From positions 284,098 to 348,097 of the forward strand of contig FMBT01000327.1 in assembly GCA_900095095.1 (NCBI GenBank): a DNA stretch of 64,000 bases. Direction: 5' to 3'. The translations under genes and the position numbers were made by a program. The first letter of the stretch is position 1. Every line of letters starts with the position of its first letter. Shown in pieces: positions 40,390-52,234 of the stretch. This DNA is from Fragilariopsis cylindrus CCMP1102 (Eukaryota; Bacillariophyta; Bacillariophyceae; Bacillariales; Bacillariaceae). A model generated the notes under the pieces. The model was not told the DNA's origin and did not search any database. It was given only the letters and a program-made list of their open reading frames with translations.

Positions 40390-41086
40390 CGTTTTTGTTG
40401 CTTGTCCTCTTTGTATCAAAAAGAAATGTTTAAATTGTCTAAAATATAAATGATGTCTCTACTGATTGATACCAGTAATCGATCAAGTGTTGGATCCTCG
40501 AACGTGTTGTTTGTTTGTACTTTGGCTGTGACTTCTTTTTCGCTGTGATAAAAAAACAAGAGCCTTGTTGTTGTTTTGTATTGTTCTCTTTCTTTTAGCG
40601 AAGGATAAATCATTGCTTTTTGTGTTGAAAATCGCAAAAATCGTTGGCAGGATTTCAATAAGCGATCAAATGCTAACGTGATAGTAACACATAATTTTTA
40701 GAGAAAACGGTATTTCTATATTATAGCCCGCCACTAACGGGCGTTTTTCGCCGAAAAAGACATAACAATATATTTTGGGCCTATTTTAGCTTACCTAAGG
40801 CATAATTCCTTTTTTTCTCTTCTTTTCATTGCAAGTAAAAGCATCGTAAGTTCAATGGCGAACTTTCATAAAATAGTTACGTACAGTACTTGTACTAGGA
40901 TAGTAGTACATGTCATGTATGTAATGCATATCAAGTCACAGTGCTTTTAAGAAGTCTTTTTTTGACACCCACATCCTCAACCCCCAAGAAAGTTCTCAAC
41001 TAAGACAAAGAAAACGCTCCAAACAATTCAATACTCTAGTCACAGTCCTCGATCATCGCTATCATCGACCAACAATAAATCAAATA

Positions 41087-41120
<34 letters not shown>

Positions 41121-41131
41121 AAACTTAAACC
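40390..41131. other. divergent intergenic region with a GAAA microsatellite
   Basis: 742 bp between the start at 40389(-) and the NECAP start at 41132(+). (GAAA)n occupies about 41088-41122, directly in front of the NECAP ATG. No gene seen. Confidence 0.5.
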
Positions 41132-41782
41132 ATGGGTGATTTTAATTTAGGATTACTCGATGATGACGATTACAAAGTATCCGTCTTACGTACGAAAATG
41201 TTGGGTATCGCTGAATGTTTTATGTATCGATTACCCAAGGGTTCTTCCTCACCCTACCGGTACGTTACATAGGACATTTTAAATCATATTGTGTATCGTT
41301 TTTCTTTTTCTATTTCTATTTGAACTGAGCGTTTTAATTTATTACGGATCTCACACTTCTCCTGACACCACTTTTTAAAATTTATATGAAACAGTGCCGA
41401 TGGATGGCCATTAACGAAACCACTTCAATGTGTATCGTTACGAGTAGAACGTCGTGGTGATGTACTGTTATTGATTTTTACATACACACACGGAAGTGAT
41501 AATAATGGCGGTGGTGGTAGTAATAGACAAACACAAAAATTATTTGCATTATGTCCAATTGATATAGTAAATCAAGACAATAATGAAAATAAAAAATTAG
41601 ATCATTACGTTGAGGCTGTTGTTGATTCAACACGATATTTCGTTGTCCGTGTAAAAGATGAAAAAGCAAACAGAGAAGCATTAATTGGATTAGGATTCCG
41701 TGACCGTGAAGAAGCTGGTGATTTCCGTGCAGCATTATCAAAGTACGAACGAGATATTTCCAAGGAACGTGCCAACCGATAA
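41132..41782 (+). CDS. NECAP-family endocytic adaptor-binding protein (171 aa, 2 exons)
   Basis: Exons 41132-41259 and 41395-41782 (GTACGT...ACAG) join in frame (172 codons with stop). The protein covers the NECAP PHear domain only. MGDF start, RTKMLGIAECFMYRLP, then across the splice ADGWPLTKPLQCVSLRVERRG, and the strongly diagnostic block DSTRYFVVRVKDEKANREALIGLGFRDREEAGDF. Animal NECAPs are longer and carry C-terminal WXXF motifs; here the protein stops after the domain. Known family role: binding adaptor-protein ears at clathrin-coated vesicles. A Gly/Asn insertion after FTYTHGSD is local. The assignment is secure. Confidence 0.92.
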
Positions 41783-42063
41783 TGATATCAATAACAACAA
41801 CAATAACAACAAATAATAGTAATGATAATGATAATAGTTAAATTACAATGAGTAGGGATGCAACGATGTGATGATACCGATACCAACTATATATGTAAAT
41901 GTAAAAAATATTATACAAACAAAAATACGCACAAAGAAATAACTACAGTAGAAGAAACCTTTTCGTATTTCGAAGCAATTCAAATAGAGTATTAGTATTC
42001 TCCTAGGTAGCTAGCTAGCAGTTCTTATTTATTTTACAACAATATTTTATAGCCGTATGAAGT

Positions 42064-43768
42064 TTATTTAGTTATGTCTCTCCATGTTTCTGGAAATAAT
42101 TCATCTGACATACCAATTGATTTTCGAAATGCGGAAGGTCGATGAATATCAGATGTATACGGTTTCTTATTCTTATCTTGGTTACTAGATTGTACTCCGT
42201 CACCGGGTGGATTCCAAGAATTTACGTACAATTCCCAAGCGTTCTCCCATTCCTTGCCATAATCTAGGAAAATTTCATCTCCTGATTGAATTGATTTCGT
42301 TGCAATAATATCAAATATAAGTCTAGTAGATTTGTCTTTGTTCAAAATATCTTCTACATAGTAACTTTTCCACTCATCATGATGAAAGGAAGAAAAATTG
42401 GAAAATTGAATTCGGGCGTTGGAATTGCTATTCTTCCCTCCATGATTTATCATATTTACAGCGGGACCATAAGGGAAAAATAACAAAGACGAATCACGAT
42501 GACCATGGCAGTAATTTAAAAGCAGTTGACGACCGAATTTTGTTGTTGATAGCTTTCGTTGTTTCCCAGGATGATTCATCGAGAATTGATAAGTTTCCAG
42601 CAGAGTCCGATTAATCGGAAGCAATGGGGTTGTGGTAATAATATCAAATTCATTGAAGTTTCTTGATGCGAATGCTCCTCTACCACCACCGCCAACATTA
42701 TTGTGCAGTATCGATGACGACGGGGCAATCGACAGACCATCAATACATCGTCCATTTTCCTCGAGCCAACTAAGAGGTCGTATATGTTTTGTAACTGCAG
42801 ATAGGCACGTGCAGACCCAATCTCCATTGCATCTTCCATGGCACTGTATGGAAAACTTAATGCAGCTTCGGTCCTGACATCTTTTGCCTGACATGATCTA
42901 GTCAAGAGCATCTCACGTAGAGCAGGAGTAATGATTTTCTCGCTTTCGGCCCCGAGATGAGAAGTACCGTCCAACGTAGATGCTGAATTATTGGCTGTAT
43001 TATTCCGAACTAACCGTACATTATTGTTCCAAATGTCTTTGGCAAGTGCATCATGTACAGAAAGAGATGCATTTATAAGAAATATTCTGAAACAATCAAT
43101 ATTTTTTCTGCTTTTTTGTAATGTTCCTTTAACGGAATCGGTCCAAGACTAGCAACTCGTTTTTCTCCCCATCTTGCACCGTAATCATGAAATAACTCAG
43201 ACCCTGCCTCAATCGATGATGTCGCGTAATGTTTAAGATCATAATATGGTGTAATTGATCCGCTACTAGTAGGATGATAATGTAAACCTTCCTGCTCATC
43301 GTCATAGTCACGTAACGGAAAACCATTGAAGGCAATATTTGCGAGTGCATGATGATTATTTGCTAAAGCACCCAAACCAGGCGCTAATGCCGTTACTCTC
43401 TTTGCCTCTATGTCAACTCCCAGTTTGGATGCTAACCAACTATAATCCGATACAACCCATTGAAATTTATTGTTGTAGTCATTATGTAACTCAATATCAT
43501 ATATTGGAATCACAACATCAGAAAGATGACGGCTCATCAGAGTCTCATTGATGCCTAATTGAACTCCACTATAGATCCCAAGGCCTGCATTTGGTATTGA
43601 CGATTCCGCGAGGTAGAGTGTGCAATGATTGTGCTGCTGCTGCTGCTGCTGCTGCTCCTTCGAAGGGCACGCCGACGATCCAATTTTTTCATCCTGATCA
43701 TCTGCCACCGCTATTGTAGCAACTATTGCTACTAGAATGATATATAAAGGAAAAAAGCATAATGCCAT
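42064..43768 (-). CDS. SET-domain-like protein with an N-terminal signal peptide, two frame breaks
   Basis: The ATG at 43768 (after an in-frame GTG) starts a clear signal peptide, MALCFFPLYIILVAIV. The N-terminal half has CTLYLAESSIPNAGLGIY and ELFHDYGARW, and the C-terminal half has WLEENGRCIDG, GGRGAFASRN, NMINHGG.NSNARI and EIFLDYGKEWENAW. Together these match the start and end motifs of SET methyltransferases, arranged as two SET-like modules. One base is missing near 43088 (T run, minus strand) and one near 42797 (A run); with both, the gene has 569 codons. SET enzymes methylate protein lysines. A signal peptide implies ER, secretory or plastid routing, unlike nuclear histone methyltransferases. 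Activity is not certain. Confidence 0.72.
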
Positions 43769-44043
43769 ACTGACTTTCGTCACATTGTTATCATTATGGT
43801 GGGTGTTTTGATCGAAAAAATTGTGATAACATTATAATTGTTGTGAATTGATTTTCTCGTTGGATTTATCAGTGCGACGGACGGACGGACGACTTAAACT
43901 ACAGGTATAAACTATAAACTTTAACTTTCCTTTCATTTTTTTTTCATTCATAAATTTTTAATTCTTTATAATTCTGTTCCTACTCTAGTCAATAACGTCG
44001 TCGTCGTCGTCGTTATCGTCGATCGAATGAGACAACAAACGTT
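43769..44043. promoter_or_regulatory. short bidirectional promoter region
   Basis: Only 275 bp separate the start codons at 43768(-) and 44044(+), so the two genes probably share a promoter. A CGTCGT run lies at about 43987-44005. No specific factor site recognised. Confidence 0.4.
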
Positions 44044-44612
44044 ATGACCAAGGCCTACAATACAAGTTCCTCCACCACCGCCGTAGCTGCCGCAACGAAA
44101 GATGCTGATATTTTAATCGCTGCTATTATTCCCACCGTGACTTCTGTTACGGACGACTACAAGTGTGATCATGGCAATATGATTTTGAAAGAAGAAGTAA
44201 GAAAAGAAGAAGGAAAATGTGACAGCAATAACAACAACAAAAATAATAGTCAAGCACGAAGTGATGATACTGTAAAGAAAAATATGCACCACGTTACTTT
44301 AAAACATTCTTCCAATATAAGCAGCAGCAGCAGCAGCAGCAACCTGATCAATGAAAAAGAAATGCAAATGAAAATCGAGATGAAAGAAATTTCATCAATT
44401 GGATTTTTCAAAGCAACACCTCTCTCGCACTTCCGCCGTAAATGGAAAAAAATTCTTAAGCACAATATACTTTTGCTAACATCATCGACAACAAAATCAA
44501 AATCAACAACAATAATTCGTTATGATCGATTCGAAATAAAACGAATCTTATCAAACAATATTGATTGGAAATCCTTATGTGAAAACCACGATAAAGATAA
44601 GCAACGACGACG

Positions 44613-44645
<33 letters not shown>

Positions 44646-47356
44646 GGAAGGAAAGCGTACTAACAGTAATAGTCACAGCGACGCTGCTACTTGCACAAGT
44701 ACCACAGCCTTGGGAGAAATTGTTACGGCTATGATAAACCCAACTATCATACCACATTGTTGTCGTGTCAAATGTTTGATGGAAGTATTGTTAAATGCTA
44801 TATTAGTATCACCGTCGCCGTCATCATCATCTATGAAAATCTTAGTGCGACAACAACAGCAGCAACAACAAAATACGACGACACGATGGACTCCGTCACA
44901 ACAATTTCTGTTGGAAACCATTAGGGAACTGTTATGGGGATCATCGTCGTCATCATCGTCGTCATTTATAATGATCGATTGTATTCAAGACTTTGTCGCA
45001 TCTATTACAAAATTGCCAACAACAACATTATCAACATCATCATCAGCATCATCGTCAGCATCATCGTCAATGGCAAACAAAACTGCAACAAATTCATCGA
45101 CAACAATCACACCTAATAAAATCAATCGTTTATTATCATCGATTTACTGGTTGTTAAATTCATCGTCGTCATCCCTGCCGTTGCTGGAAATGAAATCATT
45201 AGTCTCATCTGGGTTACTGTTGTTGCAACGAATCGACCAAAAATCAATCCCATCATCGCAAGGACGAACGGATGATGATGACGATGACGATGACTTTTCG
45301 TCTCGTCATTATTGTCCAGTTTGTACCGGCAGTGGTAATGGTAATGGACGTGTTCGGAACACAAAAATGAGGGTTGCAGATCTGTCCGATCTTCACGACG
45401 AGGAACTAACATCCGAAAATAGCAACATAGCACGATACAACAGCAACAGCAACAACAAGATGCAGTACTTTTGGCGTCGAGGCCACGAAGTCAAAAATGT
45501 GTCACTCAAAGACGTCTTGTCAATGAAGGGGAAAAGGAAATCGAACAGCAACAACAATACGGAACATGAATGCCAATGTACCACCACCACCACTAGCAAC
45601 AGCAACAGGGATAGAGAAAATTTGAAACGAAAACGTGCAACGGACTCAACAACCAAGATTTCTACCGATTGGTCGAAAGTCCGTTCTAGAGCTTATAAGA
45701 AGTTCGTTTCGTTTGTAGTCGAACAGCAGCAGCAGACACGACAACAAAAACGATTGCGAAGATTATCACCAAATAATAATCTTATTACATCGACGAGTAC
45801 TACGGAGATGAACGCGAAGACGACGACGAGAATGGAATATGAACTGAATTTGAACTCAGATGATGATGAAACATGGATGTGGTGGCTTTTACGAGATACG
45901 GCGTCTCATCCAGAATCACCTACTCGGAGAGTATGTCTTGCTTTGTTGGCACATTCGCTTGGTGGTCCGAAGTGTCCTTATTATTACCAAAAAATAGCAA
46001 AATTGTGTTGGCGAGGGTACTTGGAAACTTTGCCACCGGAGTCAACATCGTCGTCAATATCATTATCGCCGGAGTCATCTTGTGGTTGGTTACGCTTGTA
46101 TTCGGAGTGGTTGAGTGAATGTTCCATATTTGATCAGCGGGAACAGGCTTGGGAAGCATTCCAACCCATCCTCCAACACGTTGTAGCTACTGCTACCAAT
46201 ACTGCTTCGGACCCACACAACGAAGACACAGAAGTATATAGTCAAACTCATGATGACGATGACGCCAATCAAATAGGTTCTAAAGAAATGAATCCCTCTT
46301 TATTGGCTTGTTTAGGGTATATTTTGCATCGACGTTCTCACTTGTTTGAACATTGTCGAACAGATGATGAAACCAATAACAACAACAAACCCAAAGCCAG
46401 TATCGGAATGAAATTTCGATCTTTTCTGGATATTCTATCCATACATTGTGGGGAATGCTCCGAACCATGGTTGCGTTTATTTTCGGATTCGGACAGTATT
46501 CGGGATGGCGTAGAGAGTACGTTACAGCAGTTGGGTGTCTTGAGTTTCTCCATGTTGGATTCGAGAAAGAAATCAAACCGCAGCTCAACTATGAGTAATT
46601 TCAGTATTTACCAAGCCCGTACCGACACCAAAAGTGACAAATGCTTGTATTTCCTCGCCACCAGTAACTGGCCCTATGCATCGCAGTTCTATATGAGGAA
46701 TGCCATGTCAAGGATTGACCGATCCGTCATGTCCCTTGAAAATGGGAACGATGCTGTAGTTTCGTTACTAACTTCACCTACAAGTGGATACAAAACAACG
46801 AAGAAGTCGAAGAAGAATAAAAGAACCGACAAATCTCTGAGTTATGTTCCTATGATGGATTATTTATACGACAATGGAATATTGTGTCTAATCTTTTCCT
46901 TCTGCGGCCCCAAGCGATTATCAAAGATTCCGCAAGTCTGCAGAGTTGGAAAGCAATAGTGGATACAGTTTCTAATACTCTGTGGCAAAAATCATACGTA
47001 ACGCAATTTGGTGCCTACCAGTGGCCCTGTTCAATATCAGAGAATCACTATCTTGTTGCCACAACCATTACCAAAGCTAACGATGATATAAATCACAACA
47101 TTGAAAGCATAAGCAAAACCTTCTGGAAGGATCATTTCGACAGGAAGCAGATTATTGAACGAATCGTTCATTCCAACGCAATCCTCGGACTGGTTACAAA
47201 CATCGGACGTGCTGCTATCTAGACTGTCTTGAAATATTCAAAACTGCAAATCAGGAACACAAACACTATCAAATGCATCTACGACGCTTGACGAAACAAC
47301 GAGCAACGTTGTTAGCAAAGAAGACGAAGAAGAAGAAAGCAAAGGGGAAAAGGTGA
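44044..47356 (+). CDS. F-box-like protein with a long low-complexity N-terminus, two frame breaks
   Basis: The ATG at 44044 starts about 600 residues of Ser, Asn, Thr and Gln runs with islands such as YDRFEIKRILSNNIDWKSLC. A folded helical region follows (WMWWLLRDTASHPESPTRRV, LAHSLGGPKCPYYYQKIAKL, WLRLYSEWLSE). Near 46860 comes an F-box-like segment, DYLYDNGILCLIFSFCGPKR, then IPQVC and SWKAIVD. One base is missing between VC and SW at about 46942 and another at about 47192. Correcting both gives 1105 codons ending at the TGA at 47354-47356, with a C-terminal HRTCCYLDCLEIFK helix and a Lys-rich tail. F-box proteins recruit substrates to SCF ubiquitin ligases. The N-terminal function is unknown. 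Confidence 0.68.
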
Positions 47357-47770
47357 TGGCGACGAAGGAAAGATAGATTAATTAAAAGCATGTAAAACTT
47401 TTAATGCAAGCGATTTTCTTTCCAATTTAGTAGCAGGCAATAATTTTCACTGGTTTTACTATTACGAGTATACGGGCACAGTTTTGTGAAAATTTATCTA
47501 ACGTTTCATACCAAAAATAGTAGATTATATTATGAGACCATGGAAATATTTTCTCATAAAGCCTTCTAAAATTTAGATTTTTAATTTCTTATGCTCCTGG
47601 TTTTTATTTCCCACCTTCTTTCCTTCCTTCTCATAATTGTTCGATTGGTATATTGTGTGTATATATGCGTGAGTACTGGTATGGCCACTACCAACACAAC
47701 AACAGCAACAATCGGAACATCCCGTTATGCGATTTATCCCTACCAATGTATTGGTTCATCCAGACTGTAA
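47357..47770. other. intergenic between convergent genes
   Basis: About 410 bp of AT-rich 3' flanking sequence; nothing recognised. Confidence 0.4.
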
Positions 47771-48208
47771 TTATAAAATCAACGCAATAATCATTGAGGA
47801 TGCTGCAGCAGCTCCTACTGTGACCGCATATACACTTCCTCGAGATCCCGAAGTTTCTGTTGCGGATGTGGTTTCGGTTGTGATTGAGCAAGGGTTGCTA
47901 CAAACTCCATTATCTTGAATGTTCCAGCTGTCTGAAGTCATTGGGATGATGCAACACGGTTTACCGACGTAGTCGCTACCGGTATTTGGATCTCCACTAT
48001 TGATCACACAATTTCCGTCAGTCGCAACTAATAAGCAGTGACTCACGTCATCGACTTCAACCGAATTACAACCATCACCTTTTCTTACCGACATCGAACC
48101 GCCTACTGTTGTAGATTTTTTACACCATGCAGGAAGATTTTGGGATGCCACACCGGTCACGACAAAGGTTAGAAATACTGCCAAGCGAGGAAGTGAAAGA
48201 AGCATCAT
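47771..48208 (-). CDS. small secreted Cys-rich protein with a hydrophobic C-terminus (145 aa)
   Basis: The start is the first of two adjacent ATGs (48208 and 48205), giving the signal peptide MMLLSLPRLAVFLTFVVTG; upstream in-frame codons look non-coding. The mature part has about eight Cys (WCKK, DGCN, SHCL, NCVI, PCC, CSNPC), enough for four disulfides. A Ser/Thr-rich stretch follows, then a hydrophobic end (AAAASSMIIALIL) without a basic tail, as in a GPI-attachment signal. No family recognised; a cell-surface protein is likely. Confidence 0.65.
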   Translation of the reverse strand: MMLLSLPRLAVFLTFVVTGVASQNLPAWCKKSTTVGGSMSVRKGDGCNSVEVDDVSHCLLVATDGNCVINSGDPNTGSDYVGKPCCIIPMTSDSWNIQDNGVCSNPCSITTETTSATETSGSRGSVYAVTVGAAAASSMIIALIL

Positions 48209-49368
48209 TCTGTTATTGTAACGAAGATAGTAAGGAAAGAAAAGGTTATAGCAATTGTATTTATAACGTAGTTTGTATTTAATAGAGTGAAAAACACAGG
48301 TCCGATCCGCAAAAAGTTTGGATTCGATTGCCATCAAACATTCTCAATTATTAGTATCATTTTTCTGGCGCCCCAACAGAAAAATCTTCCGTTCAGTTTT
48401 GTTTTTTGTTCACATGCAAACAGTATGCGCATGCACGCACTCGGTCAAAAATCAATACTGCAGCAGTACTAGGACCTAAGTACTAAGTACAATAATGCCT
48501 TACATACACAGCATAATAATATATTAAAAGAAAGGGTCTAGAGAGTATTCTACTTTTGCTATGCTGCTAGCTGCTAGTACCATACCAGATAGTAGGTAGT
48601 ACACTACTGTATTTCAATAATGTATGACACATTTACCGGATACTACCTGCTGGAATATGTGAATGAATTCAACATAGTCTAATCTTGATACATTATGGAA
48701 GATGCAAAGGAAAGAGAGAGACAGAGAGAGGAGGAGGAATAGGGATGATAATGATCTGTCCATATTTCAGTCACAAAAATATACACTGAAGTATCTTTAT
48801 TTGTGTTTATAATATCCTACAGCTAATCTGGTATCATATTGTATATGGTATGTATGTTTCATGGGGTTTTACACAAAAATCACATGAGTATAATGTTTCA
48901 TAGAATCGAATCCCAACAAAGAAATTATTACCACCACTGGGTCTACCCACATATCTGTCAACTTTCCTCTCTCATATTATTTGTATATGATTAATCTGTT
49001 CTAAGTCTATTGTTTATAGATAGAAGATCTGTCTCTTATGTGCCACTGACAGATGTGCATGGAGTTTGGTAAGTAGATTTGTGCCAAAATTGTGTCCTAT
49101 GGAAACAATGAAGATACTGATTATTGATGCAAATGGATAAGTTTAATGATGATACCTAGTGGGAATATCCCAAGCCAAAGAAATAGTCTCATAAAGATAT
49201 ACCAGCTCTTTATGCAGCTGACAATGTCAATTACCAGCATACTTTTGAATGCATAAGCACCCGGGAGAGATTCCAAATAGTAGTTGCAATGTATGTGAAA
49301 ATCTGAAGAAAAAGATACTGTCTAGAATGTGAATAATGCCGGTATCTAAATTAAATAAGGAAGGTTGT
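48209..49368. other. intergenic
   Basis: 1.16 kb between two minus-strand genes, with stop codons frequent in all frames. A GAGAGA-rich stretch lies at 48711-48735. No gene or element identified. Confidence 0.45.
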
Positions 49369-51332
49369 CTATGTATTATTCAATCGACGGACAGTATCCG
49401 GTTTCAGGTATACATATCCTTCTGCGATCCTTCGTGATGTACGTCCAATGATAGATCGTTTCAACGTGAATTTACGCGAAGTAGCACAATCAGTTGTCGT
49501 TGTAGTATGAGTAACAGCAGCAGTAGCACCAATACTGATACCAGCAGCAGTATCATTATCAATATTGGTTTGTTTTTCGACAGTTGTTATTGTTTCTTCT
49601 ATTTCTGACCTAATCGACATTCGACCTGAAGGATGACCGATAGTAACAATTTTATTTCTGGTTCTTCGTGATATGTCCGTCATTCTTGATGCCGTCGTCG
49701 TAATCCTCGTTGATTCGTCGATGTGTTGTTGTTCACAACTATCTTTCGAGCAGAATTGCATGACATCATTAACGACCGTTCCATCAATCAAGGCCGCTGC
49801 TGCGGTTGCATTACCAGCGGTACCAGGATAGGCTTTGTGTACATGATCACAAAACAATACGAAGGAACGAAAATCTATAGGAGCAGTAGCATCCCCGCTA
49901 TTGCCATTATCATCGCTGTTTTCGTTGTCAATTCGATCCCCACGAATACTTTCATATCCTCCTAGACTTCCTCCTGCTTCCTCATCGTGTTGTTGACCAT
50001 GTTGTAAGAATGGAAATACAACAGATGTGAATGGTCTGGTTAATGTGATATCATCTTCCTTCAAAACAAGTTTTGCAGCCTCGTAACGTATTTTTCGAAC
50101 AGTATTCCATAATTGTATATTGTTCATGATATGAATTGATGATTCATTTCCAACCAAGCCAAGTTGTCGTCCATCAATATGTACAACAAAATTGGCAACG
50201 TCAATCAAGGAAACATCATATGAATGATTGTCAACTATTACTGTATCTTGAACATTACCTGTTGGTAGTAACAATGATGATAAATTATTACTATCACTAT
50301 CACTTTCTTCATCATCATCACCATCAGTGTCATCATCGTCATTATTACTAATACTTGTACTTAATGTCCCAACACAGTTTGAAAAATCAATAGGAAGATA
50401 TGCAGACGAACCTGGCACACCATCAATCTGATACGTTCCATCTTCAATGACGATCCAACGAGAAGTTGTATGCTGAGATGCACGTGTAGTAGTATCAGCC
50501 TTGTTTGATTGTTGTTGTATATTTACCTTTTGGACAGGAACTTCCGCTACAATAATTTTGTTTGTATTGACATTATATATTCGTACTTTTTGATGATAAT
50601 TATACCTCGTTGTATCATTATCATTCGTCGCTGTTGTTGCTATTGCTGTTACGGTTTCGTCATTGACTTCGATCAATCCTTCTTCAATTGCGTACGGACC
50701 AACTCCAGCAGAAATATTTCCACAATTCACATCATACAATACTCTACTATTTTCATCATCACTACCGAATTCAACTTGTCCAAATAAATAATCTACATCG
50801 GCAAAAACAATCGTACAATTATGATCATCATTATTATTATCATTACTATTGTTGTTATAGTTATTGATTCTTCTTTTACTAATAATTGCTACCTTAGATG
50901 TCAATACGTCCGCGCCACCCAATCCATCAATTTGTCGCATATCTGGTGATCCAAATATATCTTTAATAACTATATCACGTAACTTTGGACAATCTGGTAG
51001 ATCATCGTAAGAAAAAATATACCTTTACTGGTTCCACCTCGTTGAAGTACATATGGAATTTTTATTCTTTGTTGTACTCCACCACCTGCTGTAGTAAAAG
51101 TAGACATGTAGTTCCTCATCTGCCTCTTGTGGTAATTCATGTTCATATTCATGTTCATGTTTATGTTCATATTCTTGCTCTTGTTATAAATACTACTGCC
51201 TATTAGTCCAATAATGGACTTAAGCTTATTGGACGACGTGATAGAGGTCATAGACATAGACTTAGTATTAGACGTGATAGCGACACCAACACTACGTGTT
51301 CCCGCTCCATATATGATCCGACGACTCATCAT
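49369..51332 (-). CDS. PrpF-family isomerase (2-methylaconitate/4-oxalomesaconate type), one frame break
   Basis: The N-terminus (MMSRRIIYGAGTRSVGVAI, Ser/Arg/Lys-rich, no acidic residues) looks like a mitochondrial presequence, followed by a Met-Asn repeat. The conserved PrpF blocks are IPYVLQRGGTSKGIFF, GSPDMRQIDGLGGADVLTSK, VDYLFGQVEF, CGNISAGVGPYAIEEGL, IGHPSGRM and RRIAEGYVYL. The frame breaks in an A6 run (plus strand) at 51012-51017 with one base missing; restored, it reads YDDLPDCPKLRD and the gene has 655 codons. Usual PrpF length is near 390. The excess is Asn/Asp/Thr-rich insertions, some of them long. Known role: cis-trans isomerisation of 2-methylaconitate in the 2-methylcitrate (propionate) pathway, or tautomerisation of 4-oxalomesaconate. 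Confidence 0.85.
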
Positions 51333-51660
51333 CTTTGACCGGACCGTAAATGTCCCCTTCGTTTCGTATAGAAGTATAAAGTATAGAGTATAGAAGTTAC
51401 AGTATTACTCTGACATGTTACAATGAATGGAACTATTTATACAAATACACACTGTAATCATTTTTCTAATACTACAGTAGTATGGTTAATGCTGTTACTT
51501 TAGGGCGAACGTCAGATTCTGGTCCCATACGAAGTATAGTCAGATACAACAATGTAAAATTTCAAATATCATATGGGTAAGTCAAGTTACTCGGAATTTG
51601 TAAATTTCCAAATTGTTCGCGAGTCGACGAGATTCAGAGAGGAAGTGTGTATTGAGGTTA

Positions 51661-51885
51661 CTTCCTCCGTGCAACGTTAATTCAAGCGCGCTATCGTTTG
51701 AAAATTTTGCGCTTAATTAACACGTTCAACGACGAAATTTGCGAGGAGGATGAGGGAAACTTGTGACTTTAACCCACTATTTTGTGAGTACAGTAGATCT
51801 AAATATTTTAAGGTTTTAGCGTGCTTTTACACACGCTAAATTTTCAGACGATAGCACGAGTGAATTAAACGTTGCACGGAGGAAG
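51661..51885. mobile_element. Stowaway-like MITE (Tc1/mariner type)
   Basis: Terminal inverted repeats of about 50 bp: the left end starts CTTCCTCCGTGCAACG and the right end is its reverse complement, with scattered mismatches further in (AATTCAAGCGCGCTATCG against AATTCACTCGTGCTATCG). A TA dinucleotide flanks each end (51659-51660 and 51886-51887), the target-site duplication of the mariner superfamily. The terminus resembles the Stowaway consensus CTCCCTCCGT. It is 225 bp long with no coding capacity, and has an internal hairpin TAGCGTG-CTTTTA-CACACGCTA. Confidence 0.8.
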
Positions 51886-52234
51886 TATGTTCTACGGTAT
51901 TTAGTTTGCTACGTGCGAGGCGACATCTTTAGGTTCTTTCTGTGTGCTTCTTCTTGTGATGTAACTTTTACTCTAGTGGGTAACTGGTATTGTTGATTGT
52001 AAATAAATAGAGAACAAGCGATACAGTATCGAAAATCGAAATCTTGAAAGCAAACATACAAACGCCGGTGTTTATTTTATCAAATGTATATAATATTATA
52101 TATAGTAGTAATTAAATGGTAGTTTAGCAAGTTCAAGATAGGATGGGTAGAGTTGAGGTAAAATAAAAACGAATCGAAGCATCATCCTCGAATCATATAT
52201 CGCGTTATCAAAATCAATATATAATTGTATCATC

